A stretch of DNA of 64,000 bases from Vibrio tubiashii (lineage in GTDB: Bacteria; Pseudomonadota; Gammaproteobacteria; Enterobacterales; Vibrionaceae), in assembly GCF_028551255.1 (NCBI RefSeq), contig NZ_CP117029.1, forward strand, positions 3,236,915 through 3,300,914, written 5' to 3'. The position numbers were made by a program, and so were the translations under genes. The notes beneath the pieces were generated by a model, which saw nothing but the letters and a program-made list of their open reading frames with translations, searched no databases and had not been told where the DNA came from. How positions within the stretch are numbered: position 1 is the first letter of the stretch; every line of letters starts with the position of its first letter. Below are positions 1 to 13,871 of this stretch, in pieces.

Positions 1-358
1 TCGTTAATGGGATGACGCCAGACATCGAGCTGAAGCACTTCATCCTTTTTATCACAAGCCAAACCATCAGCAATGCTAATATAAATGGCATTAGATGGTT
101 GCTCTGCACAGGCTTCTACCGACAACCCTGAACGATAATAAAGTGCAAATGTGTATTCTGACTCATAGTCGTACCCATCAATGAGATCGGTAGCGACATG
201 TGTAATTTGTTGGTCGCGAACAAGCTGAACAGACTGAGTTGGGCTTACACCCAACTCAACCTCTTCGATGCAAAAACCCTGTTCTTTCGCCAACAACAAA
301 CATTGCTGAACTAAGCCTGTTAGCTCAATCAATGATGACGGAATTAGGATTTTGCTCA

Positions 359-359
<1 letters not shown>
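1..359 (-). CDS. N-terminal part of a probable thiamine phosphate synthase (thiE), cut by the window edge
   Basis: The reading frame is open from the ATG at 359 to the window edge, about 119 codons. It begins MSKILIPSSLIELTGL. The start codon overlaps the thiC stop codon (TAATG), so the two genes are translationally coupled and share the riboswitch-controlled transcript. In Vibrio the gene after thiC is normally thiE, whose product joins the pyrimidine and thiazole halves of thiamine. The visible part does not contain the catalytic barrel motifs of ThiE, so it would be an N-terminal extension. The assignment rests on position rather than on a recognised motif. Confidence 0.5.
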
Positions 360-2395
<2,036 letters not shown>

Positions 2396-2469
2396 TTAGT
2401 GTGCACTAATGGTATATAACAACATTCGACTATTTGATAGGTAACCAGACAGAACTCTGGTGTAGATAT

Positions 2470-2557
2470 CTTCTCTTGTTCCCTTCGCAGATTTTAATCT
2501 GATCAGGTTCAACGGATCCCGAATTAACGGTCTCAGCCTTATGGCACTCCGACAAGT
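2470..2557 (-). promoter_or_regulatory. TPP riboswitch (THI element) controlling thiC
   Basis: Read on the minus strand, this segment carries the conserved THI-box blocks in order: GGAGTGCC, GGCTGAGA, GGGATCCG, TTGAACCTGATCAG and CTGCGAAGGGAACAAG. Together these form the thiamine pyrophosphate aptamer. It lies about 170 bases before the thiC start. The stretch 2300-2469 between aptamer and gene has no gene. It holds a short inverted repeat around 2396-2411 (ATTAGTG and CACTAAT arms) that could belong to the expression platform. In gamma-proteobacteria this riboswitch usually acts on translation of thiC. Confidence 0.97.
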
Positions 2558-2570
2558 AATTGCAGTATAT

Positions 2571-2597
2571 AAAAACGGCTTGGGTAAACCAAGCCGT
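2571..2597 (-). terminator. Rho-independent terminator after crcB
   Basis: ACGGCTTGG pairs with CCAAGCCGT around a short loop. On the minus strand it is followed by TTTTTATA. It separates crcB from the thiC leader. Confidence 0.85.
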
Positions 2598-2630
2598 GAT
2601 GAACAATAATTAGCTAAATTTTAACCAACA

Positions 2631-3014
2631 TTAGCTCTTGATTAGTATTTGAAAACCAATCCATGCAGCAGAAATACTTAAAAAGACATTCAACAACACA
2701 TTCAAACCCATCTTAAAAAAAGCGCCTTGTTGCATTAGAAGCACATTATCCATAGAGAACGTAGAGAAGGTGGTGAGTGCCCCAAGAAAGCCTAGTCCGA
2801 TAATTTGGCGCCATGGTTCGGTAGCAAGCATCTCATTTTCAAAAGCAGCAATAAGCAAGCCCATAATGAAAGAACCGACCACGTTAACAGTTAGCGTACC
2901 GTATGGAAAACCACGCCCAAGAAGCGCAACACAAAGCTCTGAAACAAGATAACGAGAGCATGCTCCAAATGCACCACCGAGTGCGATAAAACCCAATATT
3001 GAAAACTGACCCAT
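2631..3014 (-). CDS. crcB: Fluoride ion channel CrcB (Fluc)
   Basis: CrcB is a small inner-membrane protein that forms dual-topology dimers and lets toxic fluoride leave the cell. The protein is 127 residues with four hydrophobic spans. It contains the family signatures GGAFGACSRY near the N-terminus and GALTTFSTFS in the third span. The ATG at 3014 is preferred over an upstream alternative because GGAGGAATT stands just before it and the protein then begins with the first membrane span. I see no fluoride riboswitch before it. A terminator follows. The gene is single, which is normal for a dual-topology channel. Confidence 0.95.
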   Translation of the reverse strand: MGQFSILGFIALGGAFGACSRYLVSELCVALLGRGFPYGTLTVNVVGSFIMGLLIAAFENEMLATEPWRQIIGLGFLGALTTFSTFSMDNVLLMQQGAFFKMGLNVLLNVFLSISAAWIGFQILIKS

Positions 3015-3120
3015 AATTCCTCCGATTGACTGGGTGTATTGTAGCCAAAATACACGCTCACGGAAGATCATAAATTAAGTTAGCCATTGCTAACTGCAAA
3101 CATTTTAAAAGTTACAGGAG

Positions 3121-4503
3121 TCACTTTACTTCAATATACCCCATTAGTCCGGTTTTCATATGCTCGATCACATGACAGTGATACATCCAGCGCCCTGGAT
3201 TATCCGCCACGAACGCTGCGATAGCCGTGCCGTTTTTGCCTAGTAAAACAGTGTCAGTGTGGAAAGGCTCGTCGACCTTTTTACCATTGAGCTCTAATAC
3301 TGTGAATGTATGGCCATGGATATGAATTGGGTGATGATACTGAGTGACATTCTTGAGATAGAAAATATAAGTTTTGCCCAGTTGTAACGAAGCGAGTGGC
3401 GCGGGGATATTATCTTTCGACATCCCTTCCCAAGCCCGTTTGTTGGTTAACCAAAACTTAGGAACTGACTTACCATCTTTTCCAACCGGTGAAATTGCTC
3501 CTTCCCATTCAAATACGAAATCAATTTTCTCCGCATTGGCTAAATCAAGATCAGGCACTGGATTAAGAGGAAGTTGAGGGATCGGTCTGTGATCAGAAAG
3601 ATCAGACCTGATCGCTTCAAACTCACACAGAGGAAACGGAAATCTGCCTTTCATGTATCGGACGTAAACGGACTCTCCTTGCTTTGGAGCTCTTAAGGCA
3701 AGGTCAACCCTCATACCTGGACCAATTTTATGTTGAGAGAGCTTATAGGGAGTTTTAATCGGGTTACCATCGATGGCTATCACCCATGCTTCCGCTCCTT
3801 CAATAGCAATCGGATAGGTAATGGTATTATCGACGTTTGCGATACGCAGCCGAGTAGCGGCATTTTCCTTTAATTGATACTTAGGCTCATGTACACCATT
3901 GACACTACTCCACTCTCCGGGGGTTCCCATTCTCGCGTTAAGACGAGGGAGCATTAACTCTTTCCACTGCCCCTGCTTATCAAGGTGCCAGTGCTTAAGC
4001 ATCAACTCGTGTTCTTCATCAAACTCTACTGGAACCGCTTCTTCGACGATGATCAGCCCTACTAACCCCATACCGAGTTGTTTGACGCTATTCATATGCG
4101 GGTGATACCAGAAGGTACCCGCATCAGGTGGGGTAAAACGATACTCGAAAGTTTCGCCCGGCATGATTGGTGCCTGACTTAAGAATGGTACACCATCCAT
4201 TTCTATTGGAATTCTTAGCCCATGCCAGTGAATCGTGGTTGGCTCTGAAAGCTTATTGGTAAATCTGATCGTAACTTCTTGTCCTTGACGACAACGAATA
4301 GTTGGGGCTGGAATCTTACCATTAAATCCGAGTACATTCGTTGTATAACCAGGTACTAGTTCAGCCGTTGCTGGCTCTGCGGTTAGCTCATAAACGAACT
4401 CATCCTTATCATTCTTAGCACGAGTTAAAGTGCATGCAGGCAAAACGCTTAATGCAGAAACAGCTAATCCTGTTTTAATAAAGTGGCGACGAGAAATATC
4501 CAT
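3121..4503 (-). CDS. Exported multicopper oxidase with a Tat signal
   Basis: A periplasmic blue copper oxidase of 460 residues. The N-terminus MDISRRHFIKTGLAVSAL is a twin-arginine signal. Copper-binding motifs appear in family order: HWHGLRI (about residue 93), WYHPHMN (about 132), HHPIHIHGHTF (about 392) and YHCHVIEHMKTGLM near the C-terminus, including the HCHxxxH type 1 site. Such enzymes oxidise Cu(I), other metals or phenols. The substrate cannot be told from the sequence. The lack of a methionine-rich insert argues against a CueO-type cuprous oxidase, and a CumA-like or laccase-like enzyme is possible. It stands alone, with no copper regulator or pump next to it. Confidence 0.9.
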   Translation of the reverse strand: MDISRRHFIKTGLAVSALSVLPACTLTRAKNDKDEFVYELTAEPATAELVPGYTTNVLGFNGKIPAPTIRCRQGQEVTIRFTNKLSEPTTIHWHGLRIPIEMDGVPFLSQAPIMPGETFEYRFTPPDAGTFWYHPHMNSVKQLGMGLVGLIIVEEAVPVEFDEEHELMLKHWHLDKQGQWKELMLPRLNARMGTPGEWSSVNGVHEPKYQLKENAATRLRIANVDNTITYPIAIEGAEAWVIAIDGNPIKTPYKLSQHKIGPGMRVDLALRAPKQGESVYVRYMKGRFPFPLCEFEAIRSDLSDHRPIPQLPLNPVPDLDLANAEKIDFVFEWEGAISPVGKDGKSVPKFWLTNKRAWEGMSKDNIPAPLASLQLGKTYIFYLKNVTQYHHPIHIHGHTFTVLELNGKKVDEPFHTDTVLLGKNGTAIAAFVADNPGRWMYHCHVIEHMKTGLMGYIEVK

Positions 4504-4618
4504 AAACTAATGACAATTGAGTAAACAAGTTACCAAATGTAACAGATTAGTAAGAATAATTCTCAACAAGGAAGCGAGTTTGAGAGCTAGGGGTGAAGTA
4601 CTCGCCTTTAGAAAAACA

Positions 4619-4650
4619 AAAAGGCCCTAGCATTTCTGCTAGAGCCTTGA
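4619..4650 (-). terminator. Terminator, distal unit of the tRNA-Trp array
   Basis: The minus-strand hairpin AAGGCTCTAGCA / TGCTAGGGCCTT is followed by TTTTGTTTTT. Its loop, AGCAGAAATGCT, matches that of the terminator at 4752-4784, so the two are related copies. Confidence 0.8.
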
Positions 4651-4653
4651 ATA

Positions 4654-4710
4654 TGGCAGGGTGGAAAGATTCGACTGGGCTGGCACTCCAGCTCCTAGCA
4701 CGTTCGTCTT
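4654..4710 (-). pseudogene. Decayed tRNA 3' half
   Basis: On the minus strand this reads GTCGAATCTTTCCACCCTGCCA after diverged sequence, which resembles the T arm, acceptor end and CCA of the neighbouring tRNA-Trp. No matching 5' half is recognisable upstream. It lies just after one terminator copy and just before another, as expected of a duplicated and decayed tRNA-terminator unit. Confidence 0.55.
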
Positions 4711-4751
4711 TGGTAGTGGCGGTATCAGCTGTTTTGGTTTGACACGCATAC

Positions 4752-4784
4752 GAAAAAGCCTCAGCATTTCTGCTGAGGCTTTCG
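4752..4784 (-). terminator. Terminator after tRNA-Trp
   Basis: The minus-strand hairpin AAAGCCTCAGCA / TGCTGAGGCTTT is followed by a T run. It starts four bases after the tRNA-Trp CCA end. Confidence 0.9.
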
Positions 4785-4788
4785 AAGA

Positions 4789-4865
<77 letters not shown>

Positions 4866-4881
4866 AAATTTTTCTACAATC

Positions 4882-4975
4882 AGGTTCGAATAGATTCGAA
4901 CTCCCAACACTCCCTATCACAAGGTATTTGGGGAATCCGCTGCTCTTTGTTCTTTCGAATTGTAGCTACACCCCT
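4882..4975 (-). pseudogene. Decayed tRNA-Trp copy with insertions
   Basis: The minus strand keeps several blocks of the functional tRNA-Trp next to it: AGGGGTGTAGCT at the 5' end, AGAGCAGCGGATTCC in the D and anticodon region, and GTGTTGGGAGTTCGAATCT in the T arm. Extra bases split them after the D stem and within the anticodon loop, so it cannot fold as a tRNA. It lies between tRNA-Asp and the intact tRNA-Trp. Confidence 0.8.
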
Positions 4976-5001
4976 GTAGAATCTTTCAAATTGTAGATTC
5001 G

Positions 5002-5027
5002 AAAAAACCTCGCCATAGCGAGGTTTC
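5002..5027 (-). terminator. Terminator after tRNA-Asp
   Basis: The minus-strand hairpin AAACCTCGC / GCGAGGTTT runs straight into TTTTTT. It appears to be the main end of the rRNA operon. Confidence 0.9.
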
Positions 5028-5035
5028 GAAATAAG

Positions 5036-5112
5036 TGGCGGAGCGGACGGGACTCGAACCCGCGACCCCCGGCGTGACAGGCCGGTATTCTAACCAACTG
5101 AACTACCGCTCC
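5036..5112 (-). tRNA. tRNA-Asp (GTC)
   Basis: The minus-strand sequence runs from GGAGCGGTAGTTCAGTTGG to CCGTCCGCTCCGCCA, with anticodon GTC in the loop CTGTCAC. It is nearly identical to E. coli tRNA-Asp. It is the distal gene of the rRNA operon, after 5S. Confidence 0.98.
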
Positions 5113-5142
5113 GCACTGGTTAGACTCTTGAGTCTAAATTTA

Positions 5143-5262
5143 AAGCCTGGCGATGTCCTACTCTCACATGGGGAAGCCCCACACTACCATCGGCGCTAAT
5201 TCGTTTCACTTCTGAGTTCGGCATGGAATCAGGTGGGTCCAAATCGCTATGGTCGCCAAGCA
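5143..5262 (-). rRNA. rrf: 5S ribosomal RNA
   Basis: Conserved 5S sequence of about 120 bases on the minus strand. It begins TGCTTGGCGACCATAGCG and ends with the complementary TCGCCAGGC. It follows 23S in the operon. Ends are accurate to a few bases. Confidence 0.97.
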
Positions 5263-5351
5263 AATTCTTTAATTCGGAAAGCTGTTTTAAGTTCTGTAGT
5301 GACACATTCAAAGTTCTTGCTTTGAGTCCATCAAAACCCTTTGGGTGTTGT

Positions 5352-8241
<2,890 letters not shown>

Positions 8242-8451
8242 ATACAACCCCAAAGGGTCTCTGTTTAAACAACCAAAGTTGTCTGCATTTTTATACATGT
8301 GCAGACACGATTTTGCCGGACTCAAATTTCCAAGAACACTTGAATGTGTGTTGGTACCTAATTCATAGAATTAGGATTTGAGAACTTTTAATTTGAATAA
8401 CAACGCATCTCAAAGAGATGGGGATTGTTGTTATTCGTCAGCTTTCCAAAT

Positions 8452-8463
8452 TGTTAAAGAGCT
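8452..8463 (-). promoter_or_regulatory. boxA antitermination element before 23S
   Basis: The minus strand reads TAGCTCTTTAACA, matching the rRNA boxA consensus TGCTCTTTAACA. It lies in the 8242-8530 spacer between tRNA-Val and 23S, which otherwise holds processing-stem sequence and no gene. Confidence 0.8.
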
Positions 8464-8530
8464 AGTTTTTCAAGCAATAAAGCTTTTGAAACCATTTTTA
8501 AATATTCTCTATCGAGAAAACACTTAAAGA

Positions 8531-8606
8531 TGGTGGGCGATACCGGGCTCGAACCAGTGACCCCCTGCTTGTAAGGCAGGTGCTCTCCCAACTGAGCTAA
8601 TCGCCC
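8531..8606 (-). tRNA. tRNA-Val (TAC)
   Basis: The minus strand runs from GGGCGATTAGCTCAGTTGG to CGGTATCGCCCACCA, with anticodon TAC. It is the last of four tRNAs in the 16S-23S spacer. Confidence 0.98.
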
Positions 8607-8619
8607 ATCGAATCAAGAA

Positions 8620-8695
8620 TGGTGGAGCTAAGCAGGATCGAACTGCTGACCTCCTGCGTGCAAGGCAGGCGCTCTCCCAGCTGAGCTATAGCCCC
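8620..8695 (-). tRNA. tRNA-Ala (TGC)
   Basis: The minus strand runs from GGGGCTATAGCTCAGCTGG to CTGCTTAGCTCCACCA, with anticodon TGC. It lies in the rRNA spacer. Confidence 0.98.
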
Positions 8696-8709
8696 ATATC
8701 TTGAGAAAA

Positions 8710-8785
8710 TGGTGGGTCGTGCAGGATTCGAACCTGCGACCAATTGATTAAAAGTCAACTGCTCTACCAACTGAGCTAACGACCC
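8710..8785 (-). tRNA. tRNA-Lys (TTT)
   Basis: The minus strand runs from GGGTCGTTAGCTCAGTTGG to CCTGCACGACCCACCA, with anticodon TTT. It lies in the rRNA spacer. Confidence 0.98.
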
Positions 8786-8787
8786 AA

Positions 8788-8863
8788 TGGTATCCCGTAG
8801 GGGAGTCGAACCCCTGTTACCGCCGTGAAAGGGCGGTGTCCTAGGCCTCTAGACGAACGGGAC
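8788..8863 (-). tRNA. tRNA-Glu (TTC)
   Basis: The minus strand runs from GTCCCGTTCGTCTAGAGGCC to CCCCTACGGGATACCA, with anticodon TTC. It is the first tRNA after 16S. The Glu-Lys-Ala-Val set is a known Vibrio spacer type. Confidence 0.98.
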
Positions 8864-8951
8864 ACTAAGTTGAACATCTTGGGGGATGTTCTATCTCTTA
8901 AACTACATAAACCATCAATCTGTGTGAACACTCATCGCAATAATCATCGTA

Positions 8952-10504
<1,553 letters not shown>

Positions 10505-10677
10505 AAGATTTTGTTCGGCTCAATGAATACTGAACATTACATAAAGTAATGTTTGAATTGACTGTGCTGAGTCTTTCGACTCGTTGGTCACTTCGTTTCA
10601 TTGAAACCTAAATTGATACCGAAGTATCTATTTGGATTATCATCAACGAGTGCCCACACAGATTGATAGGTTTATAT

Positions 10678-10689
10678 TGTTAAAGAACT
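10678..10689 (-). promoter_or_regulatory. boxA in the rRNA leader
   Basis: The minus strand reads AGTTCTTTAACA, close to the boxA consensus TGCTCTTTAACA that recruits the antitermination complex. It sits between promoter P2 and 16S. Confidence 0.75.
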
Positions 10690-10721
10690 TTCCGACTGAG
10701 CTTCGCTCAAATCGGACGGCC

Positions 10722-10749
10722 ATTTTAGCGAGATAAAGTTTAGTGTCAA
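10722..10749 (-). promoter_or_regulatory. rRNA operon promoter P2
   Basis: On the minus strand, TTGACA (10744-10749) and TAAAAT (10722-10727) are separated by 16 bases. It lies about 130 bases downstream of P1, as in other gamma-proteobacterial rRNA operons. Confidence 0.8.
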
Positions 10750-10850
10750 CCACTTTTTTCAAACTTTTTTCAAGCGTTTCCGCTTGGCTAATTGACTTTG
10801 CTAACTGGGCTCTCGTTTCTTTCGAAGCGTTGCCGTGTCAGCGAGGGGGA

Positions 10851-10878
10851 ATTATAGAGATCGAAAGATTCTTGGCAA
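10851..10878 (-). promoter_or_regulatory. rRNA operon promoter P1
   Basis: On the minus strand, TTGCCA (10873-10878) and TATAAT (10851-10856) are separated by 16 bases. A C-rich discriminator follows, typical of stringently controlled rRNA promoters. An A/T-rich stretch of the UP-element type lies upstream at 10880-10920. Confidence 0.85.
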
Positions 10879-10957
10879 GCCCTTTTTTCAGTTTTTTCTA
10901 ACTTTTTTATTGTTCGATTAAATTTCGATCTAAAAGCCTTATAAGTGAGCCTTTTCT

Positions 10958-11485
10958 TTACATATCTTTAAACTTATTGGCGAATAGAGTCACTTTTTCC
11001 CAGTTGGTGTACTCTACCTCTTTACTTGTATCTGTCTCTCCTCCCGTCATACTCATAATGAATTTAATCATTGTTCTATCGAACCAGTTATAACGTGGGT
11101 AATAGAGAGCACCAGCAAAGACACCGATTAGTTGTGGCTGCCAAGGCGACTTTTTGAGAAATGTCTTTATATAAGCACTACCTTCAGGCGTATCCTTTCC
11201 TTGGTCTTCTTTACGTGCCGTCAAGTTCACACAGAAGAAGGCTACTTTACTCTGCTGTAATGAAGACAGGTTACGCTCAATAAACTGATAGAGCTTTTTG
11301 TTAAGGTGACCATAACGAATAGAGGCGCCAATAAGCACTCGCTCATATTGGCTGAAATCCACCGTGTCTATGGCGTGCAGGTCGAGCAGTTCACAATCAT
11401 ATTCAGGCAGCTCTGTCTGAATATGGCTAAATATCTTTTTAGTTTGACCTTCACGGCTTGAATAGAGAAATAGCGCCTTTGCCAC
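10958..11485 (-). CDS. hemG: Menaquinone-dependent protoporphyrinogen IX dehydrogenase HemG
   Basis: HemG is a flavodoxin-like enzyme at the inner face of the membrane. It oxidises protoporphyrinogen IX to protoporphyrin IX in heme synthesis and passes the electrons to quinone. The 175-residue protein starts AKALFLYSSREGQTKKI, the flavodoxin phosphate-binding loop. It contains the long insert typical of HemG (FLKKSPWQPQLIGVFAGALYYPRYNW) and ends in MTGGETDTSKEVEYTNW. It starts nine bases after the trkH stop, forming the conserved trkH-hemG pair upstream of an rRNA operon, as in E. coli. Confidence 0.95.
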   Translation of the reverse strand: MAKALFLYSSREGQTKKIFSHIQTELPEYDCELLDLHAIDTVDFSQYERVLIGASIRYGHLNKKLYQFIERNLSSLQQSKVAFFCVNLTARKEDQGKDTPEGSAYIKTFLKKSPWQPQLIGVFAGALYYPRYNWFDRTMIKFIMSMTGGETDTSKEVEYTNWEKVTLFANKFKDM

Positions 11486-11494
11486 ATCGTCTCC

Positions 11495-12952
11495 TTAGCT
11501 ACGCCAGAACGTCGGCGTAAGTAGTATAAGTAGAGTAAAGATTTCCAGTCGTCCAAATAGCATCGAAACAATCAGAACCCATTTCGCCTTGTCATTCACA
11601 TCACCAAAGTGAAGTGCCACTTCACCAAGACCCGGACCTAAGTTGTTGAGTGTCGCCGCAACGGCAGAGAAAGCACTTAGCTCATCCATTCCAGTCGCAA
11701 TCAGACCTAACATGCAGACAACAAAAACCAGAGCATAGGCAGAGAAGAATCCCCACACCGCATCGACAACTCGCTGAGGAAGAGAACTTCCGCCGACTTT
11801 GATCGTATACACAGCACGCGGGTGTACCAAGCGCTTAAGTTCACGCACACCTTGCAGTGTCAGTAATAAAATACGGATGACTTTCATACCACCACCGGTA
11901 GAACCCGCACATCCACCAATAAAGGAGGAGAAAAGCAATAGCACGGGTAAGAATAGTGGCCACTCAGCAAAGCCTGTCGTTGTGAAGCCTGCTGTGGTCG
12001 AAATAGAAACCGTTTGGAAAAGAGCCTGATCAAAGGCGTCATATACCGAGTTATATGAGTGGTGGTTTAATAAAACTAGGAAACAAACCACAAACAGTAA
12101 GACCTGAATAAAGATAAAGGCTCTAAACTCAGGGTCCTTCCAATAGTACTTAGGATGCACACCACCAGAGGCAAAGGCTGCAAAGTGAAGTGAGTAGTTA
12201 CATGCCGAGATCAAAAGGAACACAACAGTAATCATATTGATCGCGTAACTGTCGAAATGTCCCATACTCGCATCATGGGTAGAGAAACCACCGATGGCGA
12301 TTGTCGAGAAGCTATGGCTTATTGCATCAAACGGTGTCATCCCCGCAAGCCAAAAAGAAGCAGCACAAGCAATGGTTAGACTTAAATAGATATACCACAG
12401 CGCTTTCGCTGTTTCGGCGATACGCGGCGTCATCTTGGTGTCTTTTACTGGCCCCGGAATTTCAGCTCGATAAAGCTGCATACCACCGATACCTAATACC
12501 GGTAAGATCGCAACGGCAAGTACGATGATACCCATACCGCCAAACCATTGTAGGAACTGACGATAAAACAAGATTGCTTTGGGCAAGTCATCAAGACCAA
12601 CAATGACCGTAGCTCCGGTCGTGGTTAAAGCAGAAAAAGACTCAAAGAAAGCGTCTGTGACAGAAACATTGGGATTGTCAGCGATGAGAAATGGCAGTGA
12701 ACCTGCACTTCCGAGTACCGTCCAAAACAAAACGACAATCAGAAAACCATCACGAGCTTTTAATTCATGTTTATGGCGTCGGTTTGGAAACCAACACACG
12801 GTTCCGCAAAACAGCAGAACGAAAAAGGTGGTGACAAAAGGAACACCTGCACCGTCTCGATAGATAAGCGCCACTAAAGCAGGAGCTAGCATAGAGAGAC
12901 TAAAAAGAGCGAGCAAAAGCCCGACGATGCGAATAATGGATCGAAATTGCAT
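11495..12952 (-). CDS. trkH: Trk potassium uptake system, membrane subunit TrkH
   Basis: TrkH is the ion-conducting subunit of the constitutive Trk potassium transporter, gated by cytosolic TrkA, which is not in this window. The 485-residue protein has about ten hydrophobic segments and the four degenerate selectivity-filter loops of the family: ALTTTGATV, STIAIGGFST, SISTTAGFTTTGF and ATLNNLGPGLGEV. The length is normal. It lies between yigZ and hemG, the same order as in enteric bacteria, and is probably cotranscribed with them. Confidence 0.97.
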   Translation of the reverse strand: MQFRSIIRIVGLLLALFSLSMLAPALVALIYRDGAGVPFVTTFFVLLFCGTVCWFPNRRHKHELKARDGFLIVVLFWTVLGSAGSLPFLIADNPNVSVTDAFFESFSALTTTGATVIVGLDDLPKAILFYRQFLQWFGGMGIIVLAVAILPVLGIGGMQLYRAEIPGPVKDTKMTPRIAETAKALWYIYLSLTIACAASFWLAGMTPFDAISHSFSTIAIGGFSTHDASMGHFDSYAINMITVVFLLISACNYSLHFAAFASGGVHPKYYWKDPEFRAFIFIQVLLFVVCFLVLLNHHSYNSVYDAFDQALFQTVSISTTAGFTTTGFAEWPLFLPVLLLFSSFIGGCAGSTGGGMKVIRILLLTLQGVRELKRLVHPRAVYTIKVGGSSLPQRVVDAVWGFFSAYALVFVVCMLGLIATGMDELSAFSAVAATLNNLGPGLGEVALHFGDVNDKAKWVLIVSMLFGRLEIFTLLILLTPTFWRS

Positions 12953-12992
12953 GGTTAGATTGATTTATGAAGCGTAGCTTCCGACTTCCTAA

Positions 12993-13622
12993 TTATCTTT
13001 GTTGTTTGTCCAACGAGGTAACCTGTACCTTGGCGCCACTCTTATTAATAATGGTTTGAGTAAAGTCACTCACTTGACGAAGTTCAATCTCGATAACCAT
13101 TTTAACCAACTCACTATACTCAGCACTGACTTCTTGAGCTCCGAACTGAGGAAATAGAGACTGTGCAATTGGCATAAACCCATAGTCTAACTCTAGTAGT
13201 AGTTTTGTGGTTATTTTTTTCTCAATTGTTTGAAGCGACTTGAGAGCTTGCTGTACCCCACCACCATATGCTTTAACCAATCCACCGGTTCCCAGCTTGA
13301 TACCACCAGAGTAGCGAGTCACCACAGCAGTAATTTCACCCACTCCCGAACCTGATAATTGCGCCAATATAGGTTTCCCAGCGGTTCCTGATGGCTCACC
13401 ATCATCGCTAAAGCCCCATTGCATTGAATCTTCAGGTCTACCAGCAACAAATCCCCAGCAATTATGTCGCGCATCTGAGTGTTTGTTTTTTATCTGCTCA
13501 ACAAACGCTTTAGCTAAGTCAATTGATGGAGTATGCGCAAGGTAAGTAATAAAGACGCTTTTCTTTATTTCCTCTTCAAACTGAGTGGGTTGTGCGGGTA
13601 TTAAATACGGCAGGTCATTCAT
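12993..13622 (-). CDS. yigZ: YigZ/IMPACT family protein
   Basis: The protein belongs to the UPF0029 (IMPACT-like) family. Its N-terminal domain carries the strongly conserved segment FSDDGEPSGTAGKPILAQL followed by GGIKLGTGGLVKAYGGGV, and a small ferredoxin-like C-terminal domain follows. In eukaryotes the family modulates translational control; the bacterial role is poorly defined. I chose the ATG at 13622 (209 residues) because it matches the length and start of E. coli YigZ (204 residues). An upstream GTG at 13661 is less likely. Neither start has a clear Shine-Dalgarno sequence. The gene heads the yigZ-trkH-hemG cluster. Confidence 0.92.
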   Translation of the reverse strand: MNDLPYLIPAQPTQFEEEIKKSVFITYLAHTPSIDLAKAFVEQIKNKHSDARHNCWGFVAGRPEDSMQWGFSDDGEPSGTAGKPILAQLSGSGVGEITAVVTRYSGGIKLGTGGLVKAYGGGVQQALKSLQTIEKKITTKLLLELDYGFMPIAQSLFPQFGAQEVSAEYSELVKMVIEIELRQVSDFTQTIINKSGAKVQVTSLDKQQR

Positions 13623-13767
13623 GGCTGTGGTTCGTGTTATGTCTTGCTCGCAGTGTATCACGAGAGCGAATTTAACGTCGCCTAAGATCTGTTCGAGCGC
13701 ACAATGTTAAACACTTGTTTAAAAAATGTATTGAATTTAACCAACAGCAAGTCCAAACTAAAACTAC

Positions 13768-13778
13768 TGGTCTAACCA
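13768..13778. promoter_or_regulatory. Predicted FadR operator before fadBA
   Basis: TGGTCTAACCA matches the FadR core TGGTNNNACCA. It lies 94 bases before the fadB start, where FadR represses beta-oxidation genes until long-chain acyl-CoA appears. Identification is by motif and position only. Confidence 0.7.
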
Positions 13779-13871
13779 GAATAACTATAACACCACTTTC
13801 CTTTACAGCGGTTGTAACTCAACCAACCGCTGTACACGCAATCCGAAGATTGTATGTCATGGAGATAGACA

